64,000 bases of DNA from assembly GCF_028476545.1 (NCBI RefSeq), contig NW_026731910.1:62001-126000 (forward strand), written 5' to 3'. Shown piece by piece: positions 1 to 11,310 of this stretch (its first letter is position 1; the number at the start of each line of letters is the position of its first letter). A program made the position numbers and the translations under genes. Under the pieces are notes generated by a model, which saw nothing but the letters and a program-made list of their open reading frames with translations, was not told the origin of the DNA and searched no databases. This DNA is from Physella acuta. Taxonomy: Eukaryota; Mollusca; Gastropoda; Physidae.

Positions 1-1104
1 TTACTGCTTGAATAAGTACTTACAATTTTTTTAATGCCGCGAACTGTCACAATGACGACATGTACAGATAATTAAGTCTCGACCTGACTCGTTAACATTT
101 ACATAATGAGTGCCATACACCCAGCTCGAAGACTGCTAAATTTTATGGTTAACGTATGAAGAAAGGATAACATTCACTCCAGAGTAATGGGACGTTAAAT
201 CTCGTCCTCATGTCTTTTAATAGCAAGGGGAGACAAGTCATATTGGAATAAAATAATCACGATTAAAATATAAAACTTTGATAAAACAGTTATGACTTTA
301 CAATTACAGAAGAAATAAAAGGAAGAAAAAAACGTTTAAAATAAAAGAAAATTGTCGTGTATATTTTTATATCATTATGAATTAACGTGCTCGAAATTCA
401 AAGTATTTTCAATTTAAATAAAAACAACAAAAAGAAAAACCGATTAAAAATAAACGTTCTAGCCTGCGCGTGACAAAGTTAACGATTGGTTGAAAATGTC
501 ACGTGAATTTTATTTACATAAAGCCGCGCCGAGAAGAACGCAGCTCCGAGCTTTGACGAGAGCTGAAGGAGAGAGCTCTTCTATCTCTTGCTATTACTTA
601 AGTGAGGCAGACACAGGGGGAAAACCCGATGGCTAAAATTGGTCCTACAAAGTGGTCCTTCGTCTTTGCTGTAATCACTGCCGGTAATCCATGTCACTTG
701 ATTTTTTTTTTTTTTTAATACTGCTTATGGCAAGTAGCGGGTCGAATTTTCGTCCAATTTTTCAATAAAGATAAGGGGTTATTAAACAGGGGTCCAATGA
801 CCCCCATCGTGAGAATATTACTGGTATATTTCTAGAGGAAGATGTCGCACATCAAAAATTCGATTTAAAAAACTTGTAAGTAGAAGGAAAAGATAAGACC
901 CCCCCTCCCCCCAAACCCCATCCTACCAAATGAAATTATTAATTCTGCAGGTGTTGAAAAATGGACTGTTCTAAAAGTAGGGGTGCTAAGTTTATCGTGT
1001 TTTGTTTGGACAAAGTTTAAATTTGGATAATGGAATGGGTTTTTGTTGACTTTAGTAATGATAATTTACTGCTCATCATCATCTTTTTCTGTTCGTACAA
1101 AAAC
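1..1104. other. AT-rich non-coding DNA left of the visible emx exons
   Basis: No open frame of useful length on either strand and no exon recognised. It is probably emx upstream intron or flank, because the exon at 2861 begins with an acceptor and needs a preceding coding exon further left. It contains poly-T and poly-C runs and a short perfect hairpin at 789-804 (GGGGTC, 4-nt loop, GACCCC) that resembles hairpins elsewhere in the window. Confidence 0.5.
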
Positions 1105-1302
1105 ACAGATGAAGTAGAGTTCATCTTTTTTCAACAGGGGATAGTGTGGTCAGCAATAGGCCCAGCCACCTAAGTTTCTCTAACGTGAGTCAGGTACCCA
1201 TCAGAATATGGTGTACAAATGAGCATCCTACAGAGTCGAACCCGGGATTCGAACTTGAGACTTTCGGGTTAGCAGTCGGTTGCCCTACCATCTGACCATC
1301 AA
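1105..1302 (-). repeat. tRNA-derived SINE, family 1, copy a
   Basis: Read on the minus strand, the copy begins with a tRNA-like head: an A-box-like TGGTCAGATGGTAGGGC, an anticodon region GACTGCTAACCCG and a B-box-like GTTCGAATCC. It then runs into a non-tRNA tail that ends, in plus orientation, with GATGAAGTAGAGTTCA. The head resembles tRNA-Ser(GCT). The same body recurs at 6.2, 10.8, 22.5, 46.7 and 49.1 kb, with shorter tails elsewhere. Confidence 0.75.
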
Positions 1303-2302
1303 TCTCCAATCATTGACTCCTGCCTCCCCCAATTAAAAAAAAAAGAATTTATCACAATGGCATTTTCGGAGTAGGGCGTGTCTAAATCACACCCCCCCCC
1401 CCCTACTCCTAACCCGTATCGAATATTAATTAACGTTTAGGTAACTCCAAATATTATTTGCTATATTTCCGTTTCAGTGGCTTAAGGGAATGGGGTTACT
1501 GGTAATTGAAAAAAATGCACTGAAAATAAACACAATTCCCCTAACCTTTCAGTTAATCAAGATTTAAAATTATTATTTCTCTTCATTGATTTAATCTAAT
1601 AAAAAAATTAAATCCAGAATTTGAAGTACACGACATACTTACAATAATCAAAATAATGCAAAAAATCAATTCCAATCAAGAACTACCCCCCATCACCCAT
1701 CTAACCCCTCCCCATCAATTTTTTTAACAACCTGCTAATTATTTAAAGTTTTGTCTACTGATGTACATAGGTACCAGCCCTCTGACATGAACTGTGTTCA
1801 CCGTCAATAACCGCGTCACGACAATTGGCTATATCGGTATGAGAACAGCCATTGAACTCCGGCGATTGGCTACATTCTTGCGGATGTAACGATTGAACGC
1901 CATTGATTGGCTGTGAGTTTATGTCTATTGCCTGCCACGGAAATTAAATCAGACAAAACTAAATGTAACCCACGGGTTAAATAATTGACAAAAGAAGCCG
2001 CGTTTATTTATTTTTTTATGTAAGTTAGCATCTTAGGTACAGAACCCTAGGCTAGTTCGTTTTTAACGTTGAAGGTTAATTGAAGAAATCGAGATTTTAA
2101 AATATCTTTAATTTGATTTCAGGCTACTTAGCTTAAAGCATTTATTGCCGAGTATATATTTGAAATTTGAAATTGAAATGCTTAGTTTGGACTTTTGTAA
2201 ATTTTCAAACTGTATTTTACGCCTAAAATGCACCAATGTGAGCTTTTAGACTTCAATCAATAATTCAAAATCGTTTTACATGTAAATGTTTAATTGTGAG
2301 TT
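1303..2302. other. Non-coding, no feature recognised
   Basis: AT-rich with C-runs at about 1391 and 1685. Bases 1798-1925 form a short island with repeated 'gattggct' and 'attggct' (CCAAT-like on the other strand), which could be regulatory. No splice-bounded open frame is seen. Confidence 0.35.
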
Positions 2303-2738
<436 letters not shown>

Positions 2739-2860
2739 TACTCATGCGCAATGATGATATGAAATTATACACTGTGTCTGTGATTCTTATAATTAACAAA
2801 CCAACAGCCACTGCTTATCACTAACAGACTCCAACTAACTTTAACCTCCATCCTCCACAG

Positions 2861-3033
2861 TGGGCCCCCCACCCGGTCTACTCTTCCACCCGTACCGGAA
2901 GCCAAAGAGGAACCGCACCGCTTTCTCCCCCTCCCAGCTGCTCCAGTTGGAACAAGCCTTCGAGAAAAATCACTACGTCGTGGGGCAGGAGAGGAAGAAT
3001 CTGGCCAGCAAGTTACAGCTGTCGGAGACACAG
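2861..3033 (+). CDS. emx: Emx/empty spiracles homeobox gene, penultimate coding exon
   Basis: This is an internal exon of an ANTP-class homeodomain transcription factor, a nuclear DNA-binding protein that patterns the anterior head and brain in bilaterians. The acceptor is a pyrimidine-rich tract ending CCTCCACAG. The first two bases complete a split codon (phase 1). The exon reads [21 protein letters not shown] and on to QLSETQ, then meets donor CAG|GTGAGG in phase 0. The run FHPYRKPKR then [10 protein letters not shown] and EKNHYVVG is diagnostic for Emx/ems. Homeodomain residues 1-44 lie here, including R5, F8, L16 and F20. Compared with the usual Emx sequence, residue 4 is Asn (usually Ile) and residue 29 is Gln (usually Ala). 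The split between residues 44 and 45 is an intron position known from several ANTP-class genes. The preceding coding exon is not in the window, so the gene is partial. Confidence 0.93.
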
Positions 3034-3056
3034 GTGAGGTGTTTTAGTTGTAACTG

Positions 3057-3880
3057 AGACACACATGAGACCTTGACTGATACAAATATGACTTTGGCTG
3101 TGTAACAAAGACACAAAAAGGACTTTGACACAAATAAGACTTTCAGACAAATAAGACTCCGACCGTATTAATATGACACAAACAAGAGACTGACGGACGC
3201 AAATAAGATTTCAACCGTGTAACTTAAACACATGTAAGACTTTGACCGTGTAACTAGTGTGGGACACAAATAAGGCTCCGACCCAGTAAATGAGACACAA
3301 ACAAGAGACTGACAGACACAAATAACACTTTGACCGTATAGCTGAGATGAACAGTAGGGCATGTAACAATGACATAAATAAAACATTGACACAAATAATA
3401 TCCGACCATGTTACTGATACACAAACAAGAAACTGACACAAATATGACTTGAATATGACTGTGTAACAAAGACACAAATAAGACTTTGACTGACACAAAT
3501 AAGACTTTGACACAAATAAGACTTTGACTGACACAAATAAGACTTTGACTGACACAAATAAGACTTTGACTGACACAAATAAGACTTTGACTGACACAAA
3601 TAAGACTTTGACTGACACAAATAAGACTCCGACCATGTAACTGAGACACAAACAAGAGACTGACACAAATAGAACTTCAACCGTGTAATTTTAACACATG
3701 TAAGACTTTTGCCGTGTAAATGAGACACATATAAGACATTGACCGAAACAAATAAGACACTAACATTGTAACTTAGACACAGCTAAGACTCCTACGGTCA
3801 TCTACCGTGTAATTTAGACATAAGTAAGACTTTGTCTATGTAACTAAGACACAAATAAGACCTTGACCGTTTTGTAAACC
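3057..3880. repeat. Degenerate minisatellite, unit about 20 bp (GACACAAATAAGACTTTGAC)
   Basis: About 35-40 imperfect units of 'gacacaaataagactttgac' with variants containing 'ccgtgtaactgag'. The most regular part is 3470-3630. It starts within 30 bp of the splice donor. The minus-strand frames rich in 'FVSVKVL' are translations of the repeat and are rejected as genes. Confidence 0.93.
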
Positions 3881-6235
3881 ATCGCATCTACTTTCTAGAT
3901 TAAGTGGTAGTGATAATCTCGGAACAAATTCTTATAATTAAAGTTTCATCAACAAAAACGTAAAACAGCTTGTCCGTAATATTTTATTGCTTAAGAAATA
4001 AATCTGTTTCCAAAGCGTGAAATAATTATTACAAAATTCCTAATAAACTGAGTTTGGTTCAAGATCTAGACTAGGGCTAGTTCGATGTTTATAATTAGGG
4101 CAAAATTAATTTAATGGTAATTTACCTATAAGGGGGGCCCATAATTACCGACACCTTCAGTATTTCTAAGCCTAAATGAAATTTAAACTTAATTATTAGT
4201 TTTAAAAAATACCTCAACATTTACAAAACTTTATTTCTGTTTAGAAAACTAGGAAAAATAATTGTAATCAAATATTTTTCCACGTATAAAATACCGATTT
4301 AATTTAAAAATAATACAATTTAACTTAATCAACTTAATCATTAGACTACGGAACCATTGTTTAAACCTCTTTCGACGTTCTCAAATACACTCACACTACC
4401 TCGTTTGATTATCAAGAGACATCTTCGGTTTATTCCTCTCAATCAACATAAATCCCTCGCCATTTTAATTTCTCGTGTCTTCGAAAGCGAGGCCAATTAC
4501 GACGGTGGTCCAGGAATCTCCGACTCGACGGTTTTTTTTTTCTTCATCGGCTCGTTAACCGGCTGATAAGCGCATGGCCGGCTCAATTATCCGGCAAGAC
4601 GATGAAGTACTTAAGTGACCAGTGGTCAAATGTCACTTGTTATTTGTTTCGGGAGTAGAGAGACAATAGGGGAGATAACGAGGAAGTAGTTTGATGGACG
4701 GTCACTCGTGATGAATTAATCTGGTTTAAAAAAAAAAAGAGAAAAAAATCGGTTAATTGACCATTCGGAGAATCAACACATCAACTCCAATAACATTTTT
4801 ATAAAGTAATTTTAAACCTATTTTTGAAATTAATATTAACTTAAAAGTTTAACCATAGAACTGACGAAAATTATCAATTATAATTAGTAGTCTGGATTTT
4901 GCTCCAAAGACACGTTAATTTAAAATTACCCTCAAGTTTTTAATTAATTCTAAATATTGATTAGGCTATAACATGAACACATTTTTTTTCCTTCTGTTGC
5001 CAGCCATTGTTTTGTTGTTCGGACAGGAGTTAATTTTTTTAAAAATTTAGTCTGTTGTTTATTACCTGCATAGGGTAATAGAGCTTAATCCATTAATTAG
5101 AGGCGTGTTGGTATCCGCTAGCAACTGTGTTCGTTAACATGTGAACATTAGTTTAAATTAGTATCAGGTTGCTGCGTGTTTAAAGCGTGGGTAAACGAGC
5201 TATTTAGAAAATGTTAAGTGTTGTAGGAATTTTAATTGATTGATTTTTTGTTTTTAAATTAGAAACTGTCAAAATTATATTCTAATTTTTTCTTCAAATA
5301 GACTAAATTTAGTAAATAGAGTAATTAATTCCTATTTAAAAAAACAAGTTTTCAAATAATTAATGACGATTTATCTTCTTAGGAACTAGTTTGCTAAAGT
5401 AAATTTAAAGTCCGAAACAATTAATACTAATTTTATAAAATTATTCCGCTTTCAAATGTTGAAGAAATATGGCTTATATATTTGAATCTTTAAGTAATTC
5501 AACTATATTTTTGTAGTTTGACACATTAAAAGCAATTAAAATCACTGCATAGTGAATAATAATAGGCAGGCATACTAGTTCCATATGCAATGCAATATTA
5601 CAGTAAGATTCTACCTACGTTGCTATTACTGTTAAAAGATATCGGTTAATGTTCGAATCCCGAAGCAACCTATTTACACTTAACTCCCAGATGCAGGTAC
5701 AATCTCCCGTTTAGCCCTGCAAATATCTTCTGATTAATACCAGGCCGAACATTTCGTCTGCTAATGATCAACCCGTGTGGGTCTATTAGACCCCGCAGAC
5801 AGAGACCCAGGGGTCTTCAAAGGACGGTAACTCCCAGCCTTATCACCCACCAGACTCCCAAGTTGCCAGCGTGTACCACGATCTGTTGGCGCGTTCCTTC
5901 CCGTTCCGCCGACGAGATATCGCGAGATATTAAGCTCTGGTGGGACCCAGTGCTCTTTGAGAGAGGGGAATGGTTAACTGAAAACTAGACGGTGGGGGAA
6001 TTCACGGATCAAACATCTTTTGTATAACGCGTATCGGGTCGCTTTGATGCTGCAAGGATTTATGAACGGTTCAAAATCGTAATCGGCATGATGCAATTAA
6101 AAATGTTTTAAGTTTAATACAGTTTATTAATCTCAACTTTTCCACTTTGTGCCCAAGACACATGGGGAACATAAGTATTGTTATGAATCTAAAATATTTG
6201 TAAATTGTTATAAGGCTGCCCCTTTTGAACCTGGA
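3881..6235. other. Intronic unique sequence with one compositionally balanced island
   Basis: Mostly AT-rich with no supportable exon. Bases 4360-4720 and 5640-6000 are less AT-rich. The latter holds a GGGTCT-ATT-AGACCC hairpin (5779-5793) and, just after it, AGACCCAGGGGTCT (5803-5816). Both could be enhancer islands or old repeats, and I cannot decide from one sequence. Confidence 0.35.
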
Positions 6236-6392
6236 GGTAAGATGAAGTAGAGTTCACCTATTTATGTGACCTCGGCATATGAAGGGATAATGTGATCAGC
6301 ACTATCATAGCCGCCTTTACTTTATCAAGCCTTGTATCTGCACTCGAGACTATCGAGTTAGTAGTCGTACATTCAACCACCCAACTACGCCT
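6236..6392 (-). repeat. tRNA-derived SINE, family 1, copy b (degenerate)
   Basis: It shares the GATGAAGTAGAGTTCACC tail, the 'gcatatgaagggataatgtgatcagca' middle and the degenerate 'ctcgagactatcgagttagtagtcg' tRNA-like part with the copy at 1105. The head lies at the right, so the element points to the minus strand. Confidence 0.65.
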
Positions 6393-6826
6393 TCCCATAC
6401 GTTTATGTATATACTTTATTGTAACAATATAAAACAATATAACACACTTCTAACATAGCGATACCTATAGTTGTGACGCCACCACCTCCCCAGTTTCCGT
6501 TCAGTAAGTGATACAGCACCACCCTATTAGCCCCATCAGAACAAATTACCACCCGCCCCTACCCTGATATGTAATCCTTAAAGGCCAACAGGCCCGACCA
6601 CAGAACGGTTAACACACCCACCCAGAGGCTGCGCTAGAGACGTCCTGTCTACGGCCGAAGACATATTTTTTCTGGTAACATTTCATCCTATCCGGCAAGT
6701 TAACTCTGGCACATTTCTCACTTCTTGGTCGGGTCTGTGGTAAAGGTCAGCGGATGTTAGCCGCATTTAGGCTAGTTGTAATCAGCACAGCTCTCATTAA
6801 TTATCTAAAATACCTTCATGCATGGG

Positions 6827-6827
<1 letters not shown>

Positions 6828-6903
<76 letters not shown>
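6828..6903. repeat. (AT)n microsatellite
   Basis: About 70 bp of AT/TA dinucleotide with one interruption near 6893. The 68-aa frame across it is a repeat artefact. Confidence 0.97.
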
Positions 6904-6904
<1 letters not shown>

Positions 6905-9900
6905 CTGTATGTATATGGTATTTAATTTATCCATTAACTAGGATTGTTAAACTCCTATGACCAACTCCGTGTGTTGTCGATTCATTTTCCATGCAGATTT
7001 GCATGCGGCAAATTATGGCAAAAAATTACGTTGTTTATTTTTTGGAATAAAAATCACACACTTGATTAATAATTACCGTAAGAGTTTAGGCCTAATTAAT
7101 AATTTTTCATGACTATTGTTTAACTATTGCAACGATTCGCCTCCACCCCCTCTCTACCTCACAACTTCCGCTTCGCACCCCCCCCCTTCCCCCCCCCCCC
7201 CCCCAAATCAACCCCCTGCCCTCTCATCCAACCGTAGTTGACCCGCCCCTACGACGCAGGTTAATGCCTATAACAAGCCCGCTGGGAATACAGCAGTTCC
7301 GCTTGGACAATCGGACACCGGCCATTGATTAGACACATCAGCGCCGCGCCTTCTCACATACATCAAACCACGTGACTCCCCCATTTGTTATCTGCTCCGT
7401 GGGGGGGGGGGGGGGAGGGCAGACTAGGGTGGTTACTGGTCTTTGCTTGACCGTCCGTCACCCCTCCCGAAATGGCAGCTTTATTCCCCTTTGAGAAGTG
7501 GCACACAGCAGCATCTAAATTGGTATAATGATTGAACAGTTGAACCACAGCAGCCGCCCACGCCATTAATGTGATCAGAGGGGAAACTAAATCTCCAAAG
7601 TTAAATTCATCTATCGTTTTTTTTAATCTACTATTAAGTCCCAAAGGCTTTATGTAAATATAAGGGTTCCCAGAAAAATGCGCAATCGGAAAAATGCGCA
7701 CACAGAAAAATAAGCAAATACAAACTAATTAAACTAATACACTTTAGTTTTGTTATATTTCGAGGAAATATGTTTTATTTTTTACAATGTACATGTAATC
7801 ACTTTTTTGATAATGTCTATAAATGCTCAATTTTAGAAAACAAAAAATGCTATTGCGCACTATTTTTGTGTGCAAATTTCCGTTTTGCAGTTTTTCGTTT
7901 CGCAGTTTTCCGTTTCGCATCTGTCCGGTTACCAAATAATAGCGACATATAATATATAGATACACATATATAAATATCTTCCTCGCCTTTGTTTAACCCC
8001 GTTCGTGAAGTCAGTGTCTATGAACGCCACCCTTCTAAACGATAACAAACGAGGCCATTACGGCCCGACTTTGTCCAAACGTCCAACACTCGGCTCATTT
8101 TCTCGTGATTAACACGTCATTGAGAGCCATGCCATGAACGTTTCACCCCCTCCTCCACCCCCCCCCCCCCCTGACCGTAGTCCAGCGTGCGACCCGGCTA
8201 ACAACTCACCCTCTGTAAGAGCGAGGGGGATTCGCTCACCCCCCGGGCGAATTATTTTTATTTGAAGACCAACAGCGTTGAGTCAATACCTCGGTGAGTA
8301 CCCAATTACGCGCGGTGCTTCTAGATGATACCGCTCTTGTTTCACACTCTCGCGCGCTCCATCAATTCAGCGCTCACTTCAAGGAACTCACTTACCCCGC
8401 GAGTCAACGGCGTCCCGTTCTATTTCTCCCCCCGCGTTAATTTTAAGCTCCTGCCCCCGGGCAACCTTGCAGAGTCCGCCACTGTCCCCTAAGGGGATTA
8501 AGGCTGTAGTTGTAGTAGTCTTGAAATACGTCGACAACTCTGGTGATATCTTTCTTACAATAATCCGTCACCCTCACTTCTTCTCCCCCCCCCCACCACC
8601 TCCCCCACCCCCAGGGGAAAAACGTGTAGCCGTTGTGTTGGGAGAAAGGGCAGCGTCAGAAGGCCACAATGATAACTCCCTTCATCAAATCAGGGAATCG
8701 CTTCCGGTTTTGATGCCCCGACGCACGACACGCGCTGGGAGGAAACAATCGCCGCAATCATGACGTCATGTTCTCTAAGGCTCAGAACCTTTGCGTGTTC
8801 GGGAGGGGGAGGGAGAGGGGGGTGGACGAGGGAGGAAAGAAGGGATAGGGTGTACGAAATCGGGCAGTGACGAATGAGGTCGAAGATTGAGACAAACGTT
8901 CGAAAATTACAGGGTACGGAGATCAAAACGAGGCTGTGTTGCCGCGCCCAGGAAGCGAAGGATTCATTACGGGAATTGTCTATCATTTGGTGCCATTGTC
9001 GGCCAAGGGGACGGGGGAGGGAGGGGCGCGGGTTTTGGGCAAATAATGATGGATTGATTTTTGTGCGTTGAAGAATATTTTTTTTCAAATCGCTATTCAT
9101 TTTTTCATCTAGCTGACCCGTGATTTTTTTTTATTATTAATTTTGGTCTTTATTAAGTCTTTCCTCTATAGAATGGTAACATATCGCAAAGGTTTTGGTT
9201 AACGTCCGCTTTATTAATAAAATTTATTTTATAGTAAGAAGCGGCTATAAAACAAAGAAACGTATTCTGTGTAACAGGCTATACAAATACACGACCTTTA
9301 TATTCATGTAATTAGCAACTCCAGTGAAGGATTCTTTTATTGTATAATATCTATATTTACTCATAAAATGAAATTAGTAGGAAAGTTAATTAAAATAAAA
9401 ATCATAATTTAGTTTTAAGGAAATATATGGGAGACGTAAAAGAAACATTTTGACTTTTTGATTAACATAAGCGGCGGTCATGCGCGTTGAAGAATAATTA
9501 TGCTATGATTATACGTAGACTTAATTTTTGTTTTAATATTGTATTGTCGTCTACACATTAATAGCAACAGTAAATTACCGAGTTGAACATTTTTTATCAA
9601 GAAATCACTCCCCCGTAGCTTTATATAAATTAACCGTTTATTTGATAGGAACCATTAAATTATATGAATAATTATCCCGGTCCAATTGTTCGATTAACGC
9701 CACCCCCCCCCCCCCCCTCTTTCCCCCTCCAACACAAAAACTACTCAGATATCCTAATCCCATCTTATGTTTCAATCCCATCCCGGTTGCAAAAAAAAAA
9801 TGGACACACTGATCACGTGACGCTCCTTATTAGGATCCCCATCACGCGGGTACCCGTTTCTGATTTGTGGCGCGTGCAAGCGCGCGAGTTTTGACCTCTT

Positions 9901-10763
9901 GAATCAAGCCCGGTCGTCCATAGTGGACGCAAAACTTGGAAGTGGGAGGGGGTGGGGGAATGGGGTAATAAAAAAAAATTACTGTTTATCCGGTAGTGTA
10001 AAATGTCCGATTTGTGTTGGTCTCAGATCGGAAAATAATTGTCTTCCATTACTTTGTTATGATCCTGCCAATTATCCCCCAAGTGGAATGGCGTTCGGTA
10101 TCCGTGTCCACAAAAACAGGGTCCCCTCCGCCATAAATCTTGTCTAATCGTTTATGTTCTGTCGTTATAAACGGACCGACGCCGTCGTTGGCGTCGGACG
10201 GCTAGACTCAGGTGTGTGTCCAGACTAGTGGTCAGGGGATAGAACCCAGGAACATGTAGCCAAAACGGCGGCAGTAATAAATAACGTATATGCATACAGT
10301 TAAGCAAAAAGATATTTAGTCGCGAAAACTGTTGCTATTCATTTCAAATATTACAATTATATTTTACCTGCCGTTGTGAACAATAAAAATAAATGTGGAC
10401 TTTTTATTTATTTATTTTTCCTGTATCAAACTGACGTAACAATTTTAATGACTGTAATAAACGCGATTTAATTTTTTGCACTTTTAAACTGTTTAAGTAT
10501 GTTCAATTATGTCTTCGTATTTTGTTTCGTTTTAAACATTTAAAGCGTAGCTTGTATAATACAACTTGACCAACATTCCAAATTGTTAAGCAAATTAAAC
10601 TTTATATTTTATTTTTATTTTAAATTAATATCTAAACGCTTTTAATTTTATATATTGGTGGGTTGACTTAATTAGATTGACGTTATATGTCAATTAAACA
10701 GTAAGCTTATCCCTAAAGAGCTTAGCTTCATTTTCTTATCCGTTACGGGCTCAAGACACATGG
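6904..10763. other. Intronic unique sequence with poly-C runs and GC-richer islands
   Basis: No exon is supported. Bases 7140-7450, 7990-8480 and 8690-9060 are much less AT-rich than the surroundings and look unique, and 9830-10250 is similar. Poly-C or poly-G runs of 10-18 bases occur near 7181, 7400, 8160, 8590 and 9700. The islands are possible cis-regulatory sequence of emx. Confidence 0.3.
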
Positions 10764-10945
10764 TGCAGATGAAGTAGAGTGTATCTGTTTCAATGGCCTT
10801 AGTATATGAAGGGATAATGCTCAGCCTTCTTTTTTTAAACGTGAGTCAAGTACCCATCAGAGCTGAGTAGAATCAGGAACGTCACGAGTCAGAACCTAGA
10901 TCCGAACTCGAGACCTTCGGGCTAGCAGTCAAACAAAGATCATCG
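10764..10945 (-). repeat. tRNA-derived SINE, family 1, copy c
   Basis: It contains GATGAAGTAGAGTGTATCTG, the 'tatatgaagggataatg' block, 'aacgtgagtcaagtacccatcagagctgag' and the reversed tRNA-like 'gatccgaactcgagaccttcgggctagcagtc'. It ends about 155 bp before the last emx exon. Confidence 0.72.
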
Positions 10946-11100
10946 CTTAGTCCTAGTAATTTATTAAATATGTTTTTATTTTTCATATTAATTTTTGTGT
11001 GCATTTAAGTGTACGCCAGATTTCCTTAAGTCTTTAGTAGTTTAAAAAAAGGGTTTATAGCTTTGGTAATAAAATTAACGTTTCTATTTATATATTCTAG

Positions 11101-11310
11101 GTCAAAGTGTGGTTTCAAAACCGCAGGACGAAGCACAAAAGAATGAAAGCGGAAGAAGATACCGGCTCTTCCGGTTCGCAGACGGAGGGTCAAGATGGCG
11201 ACCACGGCAAGAGCGGCGACGGAAGTGACCTGACGTCATACGTCGACCACGACGACGACGACGAGCCGTGCACCGACGACGAGGAGTTGTCAGTGACAGA
11301 GGACTGTTAA
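11101..11310 (+). CDS. emx: Emx/empty spiracles homeobox gene, last coding exon
   Basis: The exon opens right after TATATTCTAG in phase 0 with VKVWFQNRRTKHKRMKAEED, homeodomain residues 45-60 and beyond. Recognition helix residues V47, W48, F49, Q50, N51 and R53 are intact, so Antp-type TAATTA-like binding is expected. A 69-residue reading ends at TAA 11308-11310. The tail after the homeodomain is Gly/Ser then strongly acidic (DHDDDDEPCTDDEEL), much like the acidic C terminus I recall for Drosophila Ems after TKHKRM. The resemblance supports orthology with ems/Emx over Not, Vax or other ANTP-class genes. Joined to 2861-3033 the homeodomain is complete and in frame. Confidence 0.95.
   Translation, partial: VKVWFQNRRTKHKRMKAEEDTGSSGSQTEGQDGDHGKSGDGSDLTSYVDHDDDDEPCTDDEELSVTEDC

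Larger units (their letters stand above)
3034..11100 (+). other. emx: emx intron splitting the homeodomain after residue 44
   Basis: The intron is 8067 bp with donor GTGAGG and acceptor TATATTCTAG, inserted in phase 0 between Gln44 and Val45 of the homeodomain. It holds a minisatellite (3057-3880), two SINE copies (about 6236-6392 and 10764-10945), an (AT)n tract (6828-6903), poly-C/poly-G runs and unique AT-rich sequence. I found no alternative coding exon in it. Reading through the donor gives only a few extra residues before a stop. Confidence 0.9.

Noticed and set aside
1230-1302. Possible tRNA-Ser gene on the minus strand
   Set aside because: The tRNA-like part is degenerate and is followed by a body repeated elsewhere, so it is a SINE head.
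3168-3728. Four overlapping minus-strand frames rich in FVSVKVL and QSLICVS
   Set aside because: They are products of the 20-bp minisatellite inside the emx intron.
5764-5988. 74-aa plus-strand frame in the emx intron
   Set aside because: No homology recognised and no splice sites in suitable phase. Its start coincides with a hairpin motif.
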